From assembly GCF_900094945.1 (NCBI RefSeq), contig NZ_FMAQ01000008.1:1-64000 (forward strand): DNA of 64,000 nucleotides, in the 5' to 3' direction. The DNA comes from Gilliamella bombicola (GTDB taxonomy: Bacteria; Pseudomonadota; Gammaproteobacteria; Enterobacterales; Orbaceae). Shown here in pieces: positions 12,119 through 21,468 of the stretch (position 1 is the stretch's first letter; the number at the start of each line of letters is the position of its first letter). The translations under genes were made by a program, and so were the position numbers. The notes beneath the pieces were generated by a model. That model was not told where the DNA came from. It searched no databases and saw nothing but the letters and a program-made list of their open reading frames with translations.

Positions 12119-13225
12119 ATGCAAAATTTATATATTGGTGTGATGTCAGGTACTAGCATGGATGGAATTGATATTGCTTTAGTTAATATTACTGCCAAAA
12201 ACGTTACATCAATCGCGAGCAACTGCTATCCAATGCCCGCTGATTTAAAAAAGCATTTACTAACATTATGTGAAACCCAGCAAACCACATTACAAAATTT
12301 AGGTGAGATAGATTATCAAATAGGCAAACTGTTTGCTGATAGCATAAATCAGTTTTTAAAAGATAATAATATTGATAAACAAAAAATTAAAGCTATTGGT
12401 TGTCACGGACAAACAATTTACCATGCACCAAACGGCGATTACCCATTTACTTTACAAATTGGTGATGCCAATATTATTGCTGCAAAAACAGGTATAACCA
12501 CTATTGCCGATTTTCGTCGTAAAGATATGGCTTATGGAGGCCAAGGCGCACCACTAGTGCCTGCTTTTCATAAAGCGGTACTACAAGATCCACAAATCAA
12601 TCGTGTAGTATTAAATATTGGGGGAATAAGTAATATTTCAGTATTAATTCCTAACCATACTATTATTGGTTACGATACAGGTCCAGGTAATGTATTACTG
12701 GATGGTTGGATAAAAGAACATTTAGGTAAAAACTATGATAAAAATGGTTTATGGGCAAAAACAGGTAAAATAAATCAAGACTTATTAAAGCTTTTATATA
12801 AAGAAGACTACTTTCAAATACCCGCACCAAAAAGCACAGGACGAGAACTATTTAATTTACCTTGGTTACATAAAAAATTAATAGGAACACATTTAAAAGC
12901 AGAAGATATTCAAGCAACGCTTGTTGAATTTACTGCTTTATCCATTGCCAACGAAATTAATAAATTACCTATAGTCAGCACATTACCTTGTGAGCTTTTA
13001 GTTTGCGGTGGAGGAGCTAAAAATCCACTAATAATGCAAAGATTATCAGCATTATTACCATCGTGGGCAGTATTAACAACCGACACAAAAGGCATAAATG
13101 GTGATGATATGGAGGCAATAGCCTTTGCTTGGCTTGCTTATTGTCGAATCAATAATATTCCATCAAATATTCCAGAGGTAACTGGCGCAAGTCAAGCTGT
13201 TTGTTTAGGAGTTTATTATCAATAA
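12119..13225 (+). CDS. anmK: anhydro-N-acetylmuramic acid kinase AnmK
   Basis: AnmK phosphorylates and opens 1,6-anhydroMurNAc, returning recycled cell-wall sugar to the MurNAc-6-P pool. MQNLYIGVMSGTSMDGIDIAL is the family N-terminus, and ADFRRKDMAYGGQGAPLVPAFH, NIGGISNIS, GYDTGPGN and ELLVCGGGAKNP follow. The ATG at 12119 is chosen because it has AAGGG 7 nt upstream and starts exactly at the conserved MSGTSMDG region. An in-frame extension back to 12041 lies inside tsaC and is not conserved. The product is 368 residues. Confidence 0.96.
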   Translation: MQNLYIGVMSGTSMDGIDIALVNITAKNVTSIASNCYPMPADLKKHLLTLCETQQTTLQNLGEIDYQIGKLFADSINQFLKDNNIDKQKIKAIGCHGQTIYHAPNGDYPFTLQIGDANIIAAKTGITTIADFRRKDMAYGGQGAPLVPAFHKAVLQDPQINRVVLNIGGISNISVLIPNHTIIGYDTGPGNVLLDGWIKEHLGKNYDKNGLWAKTGKINQDLLKLLYKEDYFQIPAPKSTGRELFNLPWLHKKLIGTHLKAEDIQATLVEFTALSIANEINKLPIVSTLPCELLVCGGGAKNPLIMQRLSALLPSWAVLTTDTKGINGDDMEAIAFAWLAYCRINNIPSNIPEVTGASQAVCLGVYYQ

Positions 13226-13249
13226 ACTAAAAATATAGATAGATTTTGA

Positions 13250-14029
13250 TTAAATCAAACCAAAATGTTGTAATCCTTTAGCTATTCCATCATTATTATT
13301 AGTATCTGTCACAAACTCAGCTTGTGCTTTTAATTCATCAACAGCATTACCCATAGCAATAGGGTGATCAACGGTTAAAAACATTTCAAAATCATTCATG
13401 CCATCACCAAAGGCATAGGTTGGTACATCAGTAAACCCTTTATTTTTTAACAACTTAGTAATACCATAACCTTTAGAACCACCATGATTAAAAACATCAA
13501 CACAGTAAGGCGTATTACGAATAAAGGTTAGCTCAGGAAAAACATCTCGATAAAGTGCCTCTCCTGATTCACAAAGTAATAAAAGCATCTGAATAGATGT
13601 TTTTAAATAAATCTGATCATCAACAGGCGGAACTTGCTGCTTAAGAAAATGATAAAATTTTTTAGCCGGTTCACTATCTTGCGACACTCGCATAATTTCG
13701 TGGTTATAAAAAGACAGTGGGATACCTGTTTGCTGTTTAGAAAATTGATACAACCGCTCAATAACATCCTTATCAATATCATTAGTAAAAACCTTTTCGC
13801 CTTGATATAAAACAACTTGTCCATTCATGCCAATTATCGACTCAATCTGAGTCTTTTTCATTAAATCAACCACTTCACAAGGTGTTCGACCCGTTGCTAT
13901 CATTGGTGTAATATTATTTTGTTTTAATTTGTTTATAGCTTCCAAAGAGCTGGGTAATACATCAATTTGGCTATTAAATAATGTTCCATCTAAATCAAAA
14001 AAAACAATAGCATCAGGTTTCTTGCTCAT
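13250..14029 (-). CDS. Cof-type HAD-IIB family phosphatase
   Basis: A HAD-superfamily phosphatase of the Cof/YidA type, likely acting on small phosphorylated metabolites; the substrate cannot be read from sequence. Catalytic motif I is FFDLDGTLFNS (10-20), motif II is the ATGRT segment (about 45-49), and motifs III/IV appear as GGSKGYGI and FGDGMNDFEMF. The long cap domain between marks the IIB subclass. It begins 1 nt after the hda stop, so the two genes are probably co-transcribed and translationally coupled. Confidence 0.85.
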   Translation of the reverse strand: MSKKPDAIVFFDLDGTLFNSQIDVLPSSLEAINKLKQNNITPMIATGRTPCEVVDLMKKTQIESIIGMNGQVVLYQGEKVFTNDIDKDVIERLYQFSKQQTGIPLSFYNHEIMRVSQDSEPAKKFYHFLKQQVPPVDDQIYLKTSIQMLLLLCESGEALYRDVFPELTFIRNTPYCVDVFNHGGSKGYGITKLLKNKGFTDVPTYAFGDGMNDFEMFLTVDHPIAMGNAVDELKAQAEFVTDTNNNDGIAKGLQHFGLI

Positions 14030-14030
14030 A

Positions 14031-14714
14031 TTACAAATCCAAAATATGTTTAATAAAAGGAATGGTTAATTTACGTTGTTGCGCAAGCGTTGCAACTTCA
14101 AACTTTTCTAATAAAGAAAACAGTGTACGCATATCACGGTTAACGCGCTTTAATAAAAATAACCCAACTTCTGTTGATAATTCAAACCCACTTAATTGCG
14201 CTCTTAATTGTAAGGCTTTAAGCTTATCATCATCGCTAAGCTCTTTTAATTGATAAACTTGCCCCCAAGATAATCTAGAAACCAAATCAGGTAATATAAA
14301 AGAGATTTGTTTAGGCGGTCTACTTGCCGTTATCAATAATTTACTCACGTTTTTTTCAGTTAAACGATTAAATAAATCAAAAATAGCTTCTTCCCAATCT
14401 CTATGACCAGCTATTGCATCAATATCATCTAAACAGACTAAATCATAATGATCCAACCCCTGCAGAATTTCAGGCACAAGATGATAGTACTGCTTTAAGG
14501 GAATATAACTGGCTAATTTATTTTGACTTGATGCATGTAAAAGGTGAGTTCGACCCGCAGCGCTAGCCGACCATATATAAAAGATATTAAACCCCTCTTT
14601 ACCTAATAAGGTTTGCAATGAATCAAACAATAATCGATTATCACCGACATAAAAACTATCAAAAGTTTCATTATTGGGTAATGAAAAAGGTAAAGGTAGC
14701 TGCGAAAGAGTAAT
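14031..14714 (-). CDS. hda: DnaA regulatory inactivator Hda (probable ATT start)
   Basis: Hda binds the DNA-loaded beta clamp and stimulates hydrolysis of DnaA-bound ATP, preventing re-initiation. The AAA+ body shows SAAGRTHLLHA, DLVCLDDIDAIAG, LLITASRPPKQ and RKLTIPFIKHIL, closely like E. coli Hda. The first conventional start (TTG at 14630) would delete the N-terminus. The open frame continues upstream to ATT at 14712-14714 after an AGGT site and encodes TLSQLPLPFSLPNNETF. This contains the clamp-binding motif QLPLPF and matches the E. coli N-terminus. An in-frame TGA lies four codons before the ATT, and no ATG, GTG, TTG or CTG lies in between. E. coli hda is also reported to use a non-AUG start. 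The full product would be 227 residues. Confidence 0.9.
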   Translation of the reverse strand: MTLSQLPLPFSLPNNETFDSFYVGDNRLLFDSLQTLLGKEGFNIFYIWSASAAGRTHLLHASSQNKLASYIPLKQYYHLVPEILQGLDHYDLVCLDDIDAIAGHRDWEEAIFDLFNRLTEKNVSKLLITASRPPKQISFILPDLVSRLSWGQVYQLKELSDDDKLKALQLRAQLSGFELSTEVGLFLLKRVNRDMRTLFSLLEKFEVATLAQQRKLTIPFIKHILDL

Positions 14715-14869
14715 AAAATAACCTCACAATAAAAACATAATCATGTTAAGTATAAATTTGCTTTCATAAAAATCAATCACTTTTATAGAAAAGAAAAATA
14801 TCCTAGTATCATATTATAATTTACTTACTATTTTGTTTCATATTCATCATTCAGTTTTTTGAATTAAAT

Positions 14870-15305
14870 ATGTTAGATCTTTAATAAAAGCTCATTGAGT
14901 AAGTATAGAATAGAAGCAATAAAGGATAAAATTTAAGCAAACAAATTTATTTTTTGTGGATAACTCTGTGATAAATTAGGATCACAAGCTGTTATGATCG
15001 CATTAATAACCTTATCTAATAAATCATCTGTGGATAAATATAATAGTTATAAACAAGTTAAAATAAAAAAAGATCCGATCAATTAACAGAATTAGATGAT
15101 CGATAAGATCCTATAAAATAATTATAAAAACGAGTTATCAACAAAAAGGATCCACAGTAATAATAATAAAAATAAAAAGATCATCTAAAAGATCTTATTT
15201 TATTTAGATCGCGATCAAAATAGATCATTTGACGTAATCGAAAAGATGAGTAAAATTCCCTACCCTAAATAAACCAAATCTTCAGATCTAAATTAGCGAT
15301 CTTCT
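14870..15305. other. probable chromosomal replication origin oriC
   Basis: A 600-nt non-coding region lies between hda and mnmG, the latter being the usual neighbour of gammaproteobacterial oriC. It holds two consensus DnaA boxes TGTGGATAA (14955-14963, 15029-15037) and a near-consensus TTATCAACA (15135-15143), with weaker sites at 15047 and 15148. I count 15 GATC (Dam/SeqA) sites in about 430 bp. The side nearest mnmG is an AT-rich stretch with repeated GATC-led blocks resembling the 13-mer unwinding element (GATCATCTAAAA, GATCTTATTTTA, about 15179-15200), matching the E. coli orientation. Function is inferred from sequence and position. Confidence 0.88.
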
Positions 15306-15333
15306 TTACACAAAATAAATACGAGGCTTTTTT

Positions 15334-17226
15334 ATGTTTTATCCAGATCTTTTTGATGTCATCATCGTCGGCGGCGGCCATGCCGGAACAGAAGCAGCTA
15401 TGGCATCAGCAAGAATGGGACGGAAAACACTACTTTTAACTCATAATATCAATACATTAGGACAAATGTCTTGCAACCCAGCCATTGGCGGTATAGGTAA
15501 AGGGCACTTGGTTAAAGAAATTGATGCAATGGGTGGCTTAATGGCTCATGCTATCGATCGTGCTGGGATCCAATTTAGGATCTTAAATAGCAGCAAAGGT
15601 CCAGCCGTTAGGGCTACGCGTGCACAAGCTGATCGATCTCTGTATCGAAAAGTGATAAGAACAACACTTGAAAACCAAGAAAATTTAATGTTGTTTCAAC
15701 AATCGGTTGAAGATGTGATCATTGAAAATGATCAGATCATTGGTGTAAAAACCCAAATGGGTGTTTCTTTTAAAGCCAAAGCTGTTGTACTTACAACAGG
15801 TACTTTTTTAGACGGTAAGATCCACATAGGACTTGATAATTATAGTGGTGGCCGTACCGGCGATCCAGCTTCGATCGGTTTATCAAAATCACTACATCAA
15901 TACCCGTTTAGAATGGGGCGCTTAAAAACTGGTACTCCACCACGAATTGATGCTAGAACCATTGATTTTTCAAAATTGGGGACTCAATATGGTGATGATC
16001 CTGTTCCTGTATTCTCATTTTTAGGCAACGCAAATGAACATCCTAGACAGATCCCTTGCTATATCACCAGCACGAATGAAACAACCCACGATATTATTAG
16101 ATCAAATTTAGATCGCAGCCCTATGTACACTGGTATTATTGAAGGTGTAGGACCAAGATATTGTCCATCAATTGAAGATAAGATCATGCGTTTTGCTGAT
16201 CGCAATTCTCATCAGATCTATTTAGAACCTGAAGGATTAGATAGCAATGAGATCTATCCAAATGGGATCTCAACAAGCTTACCATTTGATACGCAACTTG
16301 CATTTGTGCGCAGTATGACAGGATTAGAAAAAGCCAACATTATAAGACCAGGTTACGCGATCGAATATGATTATTTTGATCCAAGGGATCTTAAACCAAC
16401 ACTTGAAAGTAAAGTGATCAAAGGACTCTTTTTAGCTGGACAGATCAATGGCACAACAGGCTATGAAGAAGCGGCTGCACAAGGAATGCTTGCTGGTTTA
16501 AATGCAGCGCGCTTTGCATATGATCAAGATCAATGGTATCCAAATCGTGATCAAGCTTATTTAGGTGTGCTAGTTGATGATCTTTGTACACTTGGCACTA
16601 ACGAACCTTATCGTATGTTTACCTCGCGCGCTGAATATCGTTTAATGTTACGTGAAGACAATGCTGATATTCGTTTAACTGAAATAGGTCGTAAACTAGG
16701 CATGGTCGACGATTATCGTTGGCGTCGTTTTAATGAAAAATTCGAAGCTATTGAACAAGAAAGAGCAAGGTTACGGGATATATGGGTACATCCTCATATT
16801 GAAACCATCGATGAAGTCAATGCTGTTTTAAGTGCTAATTTGACGAAAGAAGCCAATGGTGAAGAGTTACTTAAAAGGCCCGAAATGAGTTATAACACAT
16901 TGAAATCACTTTCATTATTTGCACCTGGCTTATCTGATGTACAAGCTGCCGAGCAGGTTGAAATTCAAGTAAAATATGATGGTTATATAAAACTGCAAAT
17001 AGAAGAAATTGAACGTCAAAAGCGCAATGAAGAAACACTTATTCCAGAGCATATTGATTATGCAGAAATATCGGGATTATCGAATGAAGTTGTGGCTAAA
17101 TTAAAACAGCATAAGCCTGTATCTATAGGACAAGCTTCTCGTATATCAGGCATTACACCAGCTGCTATTTCAATGTTATTAGTTTATTTAAAAAAGAAGA
17201 ATTATGTTAAAAAAGAAACTCACTAA
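15334..17226 (+). CDS. mnmG: tRNA uridine-5-carboxymethylaminomethyl modification enzyme MnmG (GidA)
   Basis: MnmG acts with MnmE to install cmnm5 at U34 of tRNAs, using FAD and NADH. The N-terminal dinucleotide fold [18 protein letters not shown] starts near residue 12, with [17 protein letters not shown] and [12 protein letters not shown] following. The 630-residue length is standard. It is the first gene right of the origin and overlaps rsmG by 23 nt. Its first two thirds contain about 30 GATC sites by my count while the last 640 nt contain none, a base-use feature its neighbours lack. Confidence 0.97.
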   Translation: MFYPDLFDVIIVGGGHAGTEAAMASARMGRKTLLLTHNINTLGQMSCNPAIGGIGKGHLVKEIDAMGGLMAHAIDRAGIQFRILNSSKGPAVRATRAQADRSLYRKVIRTTLENQENLMLFQQSVEDVIIENDQIIGVKTQMGVSFKAKAVVLTTGTFLDGKIHIGLDNYSGGRTGDPASIGLSKSLHQYPFRMGRLKTGTPPRIDARTIDFSKLGTQYGDDPVPVFSFLGNANEHPRQIPCYITSTNETTHDIIRSNLDRSPMYTGIIEGVGPRYCPSIEDKIMRFADRNSHQIYLEPEGLDSNEIYPNGISTSLPFDTQLAFVRSMTGLEKANIIRPGYAIEYDYFDPRDLKPTLESKVIKGLFLAGQINGTTGYEEAAAQGMLAGLNAARFAYDQDQWYPNRDQAYLGVLVDDLCTLGTNEPYRMFTSRAEYRLMLREDNADIRLTEIGRKLGMVDDYRWRRFNEKFEAIEQERARLRDIWVHPHIETIDEVNAVLSANLTKEANGEELLKRPEMSYNTLKSLSLFAPGLSDVQAAEQVEIQVKYDGYIKLQIEEIERQKRNEETLIPEHIDYAEISGLSNEVVAKLKQHKPVSIGQASRISGITPAAISMLLVYLKKKNYVKKETH

Positions 17227-17803
17227 TCTAATTGATCAAACGGATCTTTCGATCTCTGAATCACAAATAGATCAATTGATCCATTATGTTGAGATGCTCA
17301 ACAAATGGAACAAAACTTACAACTTAACAGCCGTTCGCGATCCGAGCGAAATGTTAGTTAAGCATATTATGGATAGCCTAGTTGTATCACCTTATTTAAC
17401 TGGTAAAACCTTTATTGATGTAGGAACTGGCCCTGGTTTACCAGGCGTTCCATTAGCTATTATTAACCCCGATAAACAATTTGATTTAGTGGATAGCTTA
17501 GGTAAGCGTATTCGCTTTTTAAAGCAAGTACAATTTGAATTAAAGCTAACAAACATTAACCCAATACAAAGCCGAATAGAAGAGTATAATGATAAAAAAT
17601 TTGATGGGGTTATTAGCCGAGCTTTTGCTTCTTTACAAGATATGCTTAATTGGTGTAAGCATCTTCCAGATCAACAGGGATCTTTTTATGCTTTAAAAGG
17701 AAGTGATATCGATCCTATTCCTGATGGTTTTACACTTAAACAAAATATTAAATTAACTATACCAGGATTAGATGCTGAAAGGTGTTTGATTATTATTCAA
17801 TAG
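17204..17803 (+). CDS. rsmG: 16S rRNA m7G527 methyltransferase RsmG (GidB)
   Basis: RsmG methylates N7 of G527 in 16S rRNA using S-adenosylmethionine; loss gives low-level streptomycin resistance in other bacteria. [20 protein letters not shown], the SAM-binding [15 protein letters not shown] and [13 protein letters not shown] are the family signatures. The length of 199 residues is typical. The ATG lies inside the end of mnmG, the conserved gidA-gidB arrangement. Several GATC sites cluster in its first 80 nt. Confidence 0.95.
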   Translation: MLKKKLTNLIDQTDLSISESQIDQLIHYVEMLNKWNKTYNLTAVRDPSEMLVKHIMDSLVVSPYLTGKTFIDVGTGPGLPGVPLAIINPDKQFDLVDSLGKRIRFLKQVQFELKLTNINPIQSRIEEYNDKKFDGVISRAFASLQDMLNWCKHLPDQQGSFYALKGSDIDPIPDGFTLKQNIKLTIPGLDAERCLIIIQ

Positions 17804-17828
17804 TTTTATTGTAAAACAGTTTGTTTTT

Positions 17829-19064
17829 TTAATTTTTACGGTTTTTTAAGTAATCTTTAATACCATCAACGATTGATTTAGACACTTGATTTTGGAACGA
17901 AGCAGTCTTTAATTTTCTTTCTTCATTGATATTACTAATAAAGGCTGTTTCGACTAAAACTGATGGGATATCCGGCGCTTTTAACACTGCAAATCCAGCC
18001 TTTTCAAGCGATGGTTTATGCATTTTATTTACTTTTTTCATACGATTTAAAATAGCATTACCCAATAATATACCATTACTTAACGTTGTTTTTTGAACTA
18101 AGTCTAAAATAGTATTATCTAAATATTTATCGCCACTACGGCTAACGCCACCAATCTGATCAGACTTGTTTTGAGTTTGCGCTAAATAGCTTGCTGCCGA
18201 ACTACTTGCTCCACGAGTTGATAATGCAAAAACAGACGAACCACCGACTGAACGGTTAGCAAAAGCATCGGCATGAATAGAAATAAATAGATCTGCATGC
18301 AGTGACCGCGCTTTAGCAACTCGTACTTTTAATGGAATAAACACATCTTCATTACGAGTCATATAGACTTTAATATTCGGTTCTTTTTTAAGTAAGTTAT
18401 AAGTACGACGTGCTATTTGCAAAACAATATCTTTTTCTCGGGTTCTACTGTAACCGATTGCCCCAGGATCTTCACCACCATGGCCAGGATCAAGCATAAC
18501 AATAACAGGTGCATTTTTCTTTTTATTGGTTGGGGTTTTGATCTGTGCTTGTTTTTTACTAAGATTGCCTGCTTTATATTCTTCTAATAGCGTAAGTAAA
18601 GGGTCGTCTTCTTCTTTTGAAAAAGATTTTGATGGATAAAGATCCATCACTAAACGATGTTTAAATTCAGCAATAGGTGACAATGTAAAAGTATTAGGTT
18701 CAACTCCTTGCTTCAACTCGATCATAATTCTGATTGTTTTAGCATCTAATTTAAGAACACGAATTGATTTTATAAAAGGATCGTGACTTAATACTTTTGA
18801 TGAAATCGTTTTTAAAGTAGGGGTTAAATCGATATTATCAATATCGATAACGATCCTATTTGGATTAAAAAGTGAAGTACTCTTATAGTTCAAACTAATA
18901 TTAGATTCTAACGTAATTCGAGTATAAGTTGATGAAGGCCAAACACGAACAGCAACAACTTGGGCTTTGGTTGCTGCAAAGCCAACACGAGTGACAGATA
19001 ATAAACATGTAGCAATAATACCTTTTATAAAAAGGCGTTTTGTTGAACTAAATGTTTTTGTCAT
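17829..19064 (-). CDS. amiC: N-acetylmuramoyl-L-alanine amidase AmiC
   Basis: AmiC is a periplasmic septal amidase activated by NlpD. After an N-terminal signal (about residues 1-31, ending GFAA) comes an AMIN domain (VVAVRVWPSSTYTRITLES to about 150), a linker, and an Amidase_3 catalytic domain with MLDPGHGGEDPGAIG, SIHADAFANRS and LVETAFISN. E. coli AmiC is exported by Tat with an SRRR signal. Here the matching position reads STKRLFIKG, so the twin-arginine pair is KR, and the route may be Tat with a degenerate motif or Sec. It converges on rsmG. Confidence 0.94.
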   Translation of the reverse strand: MTKTFSSTKRLFIKGIIATCLLSVTRVGFAATKAQVVAVRVWPSSTYTRITLESNISLNYKSTSLFNPNRIVIDIDNIDLTPTLKTISSKVLSHDPFIKSIRVLKLDAKTIRIMIELKQGVEPNTFTLSPIAEFKHRLVMDLYPSKSFSKEEDDPLLTLLEEYKAGNLSKKQAQIKTPTNKKKNAPVIVMLDPGHGGEDPGAIGYSRTREKDIVLQIARRTYNLLKKEPNIKVYMTRNEDVFIPLKVRVAKARSLHADLFISIHADAFANRSVGGSSVFALSTRGASSSAASYLAQTQNKSDQIGGVSRSGDKYLDNTILDLVQKTTLSNGILLGNAILNRMKKVNKMHKPSLEKAGFAVLKAPDIPSVLVETAFISNINEERKLKTASFQNQVSKSIVDGIKDYLKNRKN

Positions 19065-19441
19065 ATCTTAAACACTTTATTTGTGATCTTATTAGCCGCG
19101 GATAATAACATAAAATAAAGAGATATTAAAAAAGAATGATGATTATAATTGGTTGTTTTTTAGTAAATAAATAAACCTTTTTAATCTATTTGTTCATTTT
19201 TAATATTCCAATAAAAAATCTTAAATTAAATTATTGTTTTATATTTAATATTGTTAATAACTATTTATTGAACCCATTTTTACAGTCTTTATTCAATGTT
19301 ATCAAAATAAGCCTTGTTTTGTGGTGTCACTTTTTTAATTTATTATAGACCCTACAATCACAACAGTTTACAATATGGCTCGCTAAAATCGCGGATTTAA
19401 ACCCGTTTTCATTTTAACAATTAAATATAGCTGAGTTATTG
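19065..19441. other. AT-rich intergenic region between amiC and miaB
   Basis: This 377-nt gap between divergent genes holds no supported ORF. It must contain the promoters of amiC and miaB, but I could not identify convincing -35/-10 pairs, operators or structured RNA. It is simply AT-rich with short A and T runs. Confidence 0.6.
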
Positions 19442-20869
19442 ATGAGCAAAAAATTACATATCAAAACTTGGGGTTGCCAAATGAATGAGTATGACTCAAC
19501 AAAAATGGCTGATCTCCTTGAATCCACCCATGGTTTAACCTTAACAGACAATGCCGAAGAAGCTGATATTTTATTATTAAATACCTGCTCTATTCGAGAA
19601 AAGGCCCAAGAAAAGGTCTTTCATCAACTAGGTCGTTGGAAAAACTTAAAACAACATAATAAAAATATCATCATTGGTGTTGGTGGTTGTGTTGCTTCGC
19701 AAGAAGGTGCTCAAATTCGTAAACGTGCACCATTTGTAGATATTATTTTTGGACCGCAAACTTTTCACCGCTTACCTGAAATGATTGAACAGATTCGCAG
19801 TGGTAACAACAATCACGTGGTTGATGTAAGCTTTCCTGAAATTGAAAAATTTGATCGTCTGCCTGAACCTCGTAGCGAAGGTCCAACCGCATTTGTGTCG
19901 ATTATGGAAGGATGTAATAAATATTGTACTTACTGTGTAGTGCCTTACACCCGAGGTGAAGAGGTCAGCAGACCTTGTGATGATGTCATTTATGAAATTG
20001 CGCAACTGGCTGAACAAGGTGTGCGTGAAGTTAATTTATTAGGTCAAAATGTTAATGCTTATCGTGGACCTACGTTTGATGGTGATATTTGTTCCTTTGC
20101 TGAGTTATTACGCTTAGTTGCAGCCATTGACGGTATCGATCGTATTCGCTTTACAACCAGTCATCCAATTGAGTTTACTGATGATATTATTGATGTTTAT
20201 CGTGATACGCCAGAGCTAGTTAATTTTTTACATTTGCCAGTACAAAGTGGATCAGATCGTGTATTAAACTTAATGAAACGTACGCATACTGCGCTTGAAT
20301 ATAAATCCATTATTCGAAAATTACGCAAAGTGCGCCCTGATATTCAAATTAGTTCGGATTTTATTGTCGGTTTCCCGGGTGAAACACAAGAAGATTTTGA
20401 ACAAACAATGAAACTGATTGCTGATGTCAATTTTGATTTAAGTTATAGCTTTGTTTATTCATCGCGCCCAGGTACTCCTGCTGCTGAAATGGAAGATAAT
20501 GTATCAGAAGAAGAGAAGAAGCAACGCCTTTACATTCTTCAAGAACGAATCAATCAGCAAGCCATGCAATTTAGTCGTCGTATGTTAAATACTGTACAGC
20601 GTATTTTAGTTGAAGGTCCATCCAAAAAAGATCTTATGGAATTAACCGGTCGAACAGAAAACAATCGAATTGTTAATTTTGAAGGTCGCCCTGAGATGAT
20701 AGGTAAGTTTGTTGACGTTGAAATTACTGATGTTTATCCAAATTCATTGCGTGGTAGAGTTGTTCGTACTGAAGATGAAATGGATTTACGTGTTAGTGAA
20801 TCGCCAATGTCAGTTATTTCACGCACTCGTAAAGAAAACGAGTTAGGGGTTGGGATCTATCAACCTTAA
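19442..20869 (+). CDS. miaB: tRNA-2-methylthio-N6-dimethylallyladenosine synthase MiaB
   Basis: MiaB is a radical-SAM methylthiotransferase that converts i6A37 to ms2i6A37 after MiaA. The N-terminal UPF0004 domain has [12 protein letters not shown] and NTCSIREKA with cluster-binding cysteines. The radical-SAM motif is [15 protein letters not shown], and a TRAM domain forms the C-terminus (about 380-440). ATG at 19442 gives 475 residues, matching E. coli (474); a TTG immediately before it is less likely. It ends at a strong terminator. Confidence 0.96.
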   Translation: MSKKLHIKTWGCQMNEYDSTKMADLLESTHGLTLTDNAEEADILLLNTCSIREKAQEKVFHQLGRWKNLKQHNKNIIIGVGGCVASQEGAQIRKRAPFVDIIFGPQTFHRLPEMIEQIRSGNNNHVVDVSFPEIEKFDRLPEPRSEGPTAFVSIMEGCNKYCTYCVVPYTRGEEVSRPCDDVIYEIAQLAEQGVREVNLLGQNVNAYRGPTFDGDICSFAELLRLVAAIDGIDRIRFTTSHPIEFTDDIIDVYRDTPELVNFLHLPVQSGSDRVLNLMKRTHTALEYKSIIRKLRKVRPDIQISSDFIVGFPGETQEDFEQTMKLIADVNFDLSYSFVYSSRPGTPAAEMEDNVSEEEKKQRLYILQERINQQAMQFSRRMLNTVQRILVEGPSKKDLMELTGRTENNRIVNFEGRPEMIGKFVDVEITDVYPNSLRGRVVRTEDEMDLRVSESPMSVISRTRKENELGVGIYQP

Positions 20870-20882
20870 AGTAATAATCATT

Positions 20883-20915
20883 AAGCCACAATGAGAGTGG
20901 CTTTTATAATTTTTA
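20883..20915 (+). terminator. Rho-independent terminator after miaB
   Basis: A stem of AAGCCAC and GTGGCTT (20883-20889 and 20897-20903) with a 7-nt loop is followed by a T-rich tract, 13 nt after the miaB stop. Confidence 0.85.
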
Positions 20916-20964
20916 TAAAATAATAAAATAACTTACAGATGAATTTAAGGAAAAGGGGAATAAT

Positions 20965-21444
20965 ATGTTTATAATATTTGGAACTCGCGGAAGAGAAGTT
21001 AACGAACGTAGTGGACAATTTAATTGCCCAAATTGCTGTTCGCAACAAAACACCACTACCGACGAAAAAAAACAAAAATATACACAAATAAAAATCGCAA
21101 AATATTTTACGCTATTTTTTATTCCTATTTTTAGTTACGAAACATTAGGACGTTATATAAAGTGTAATGAATGCAATAATGATTACAACGAAAAGGTGCT
21201 CGAATATGTACCACCAACATTTGAAGAACAAATTGCATCATATGTTGAGCAAGAGTTAAAAAGCGGAACACCTATTTCAATGTTAGTCAATAAATTAAAA
21301 GCACAAGGATTTGATGAACAACAATCAACAAACGCGGTTAATAATGTTGTTAAAGGAAACATCGTTTCTTGCCATCAGTGTAAAATGGACTTTTTAAAAG
21401 GTGTTGAAAAGTGTTCTTTATGCGAAGGGCGTATTAGCGGTTAA
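20965..21444 (+). CDS. zinc-ribbon protein of unknown function
   Basis: I recognise the architecture but not a function. The 159-residue protein has four CxxC pairs: CPNC near residue 24, CNEC near 68, CHQC near 136 and CSLC near 150. The first two flank a hydrophobic stretch (IAKYFTLFFIPIFSY), the pattern of the zinc-ribbon_15 type found in small, possibly membrane-associated bacterial proteins. The last two form a second zinc ribbon. A short helical hairpin region (ISMLVNKLKAQGFDEQQSTNAVN) lies between. AAGGGG precedes the ATG. It lies between miaB and phoH and probably has its own promoter after the miaB terminator. Confidence 0.7.
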   Translation: MFIIFGTRGREVNERSGQFNCPNCCSQQNTTTDEKKQKYTQIKIAKYFTLFFIPIFSYETLGRYIKCNECNNDYNEKVLEYVPPTFEEQIASYVEQELKSGTPISMLVNKLKAQGFDEQQSTNAVNNVVKGNIVSCHQCKMDFLKGVEKCSLCEGRISG

Positions 21445-21468
21445 AATTAATTATTTGAGGACTTACAT

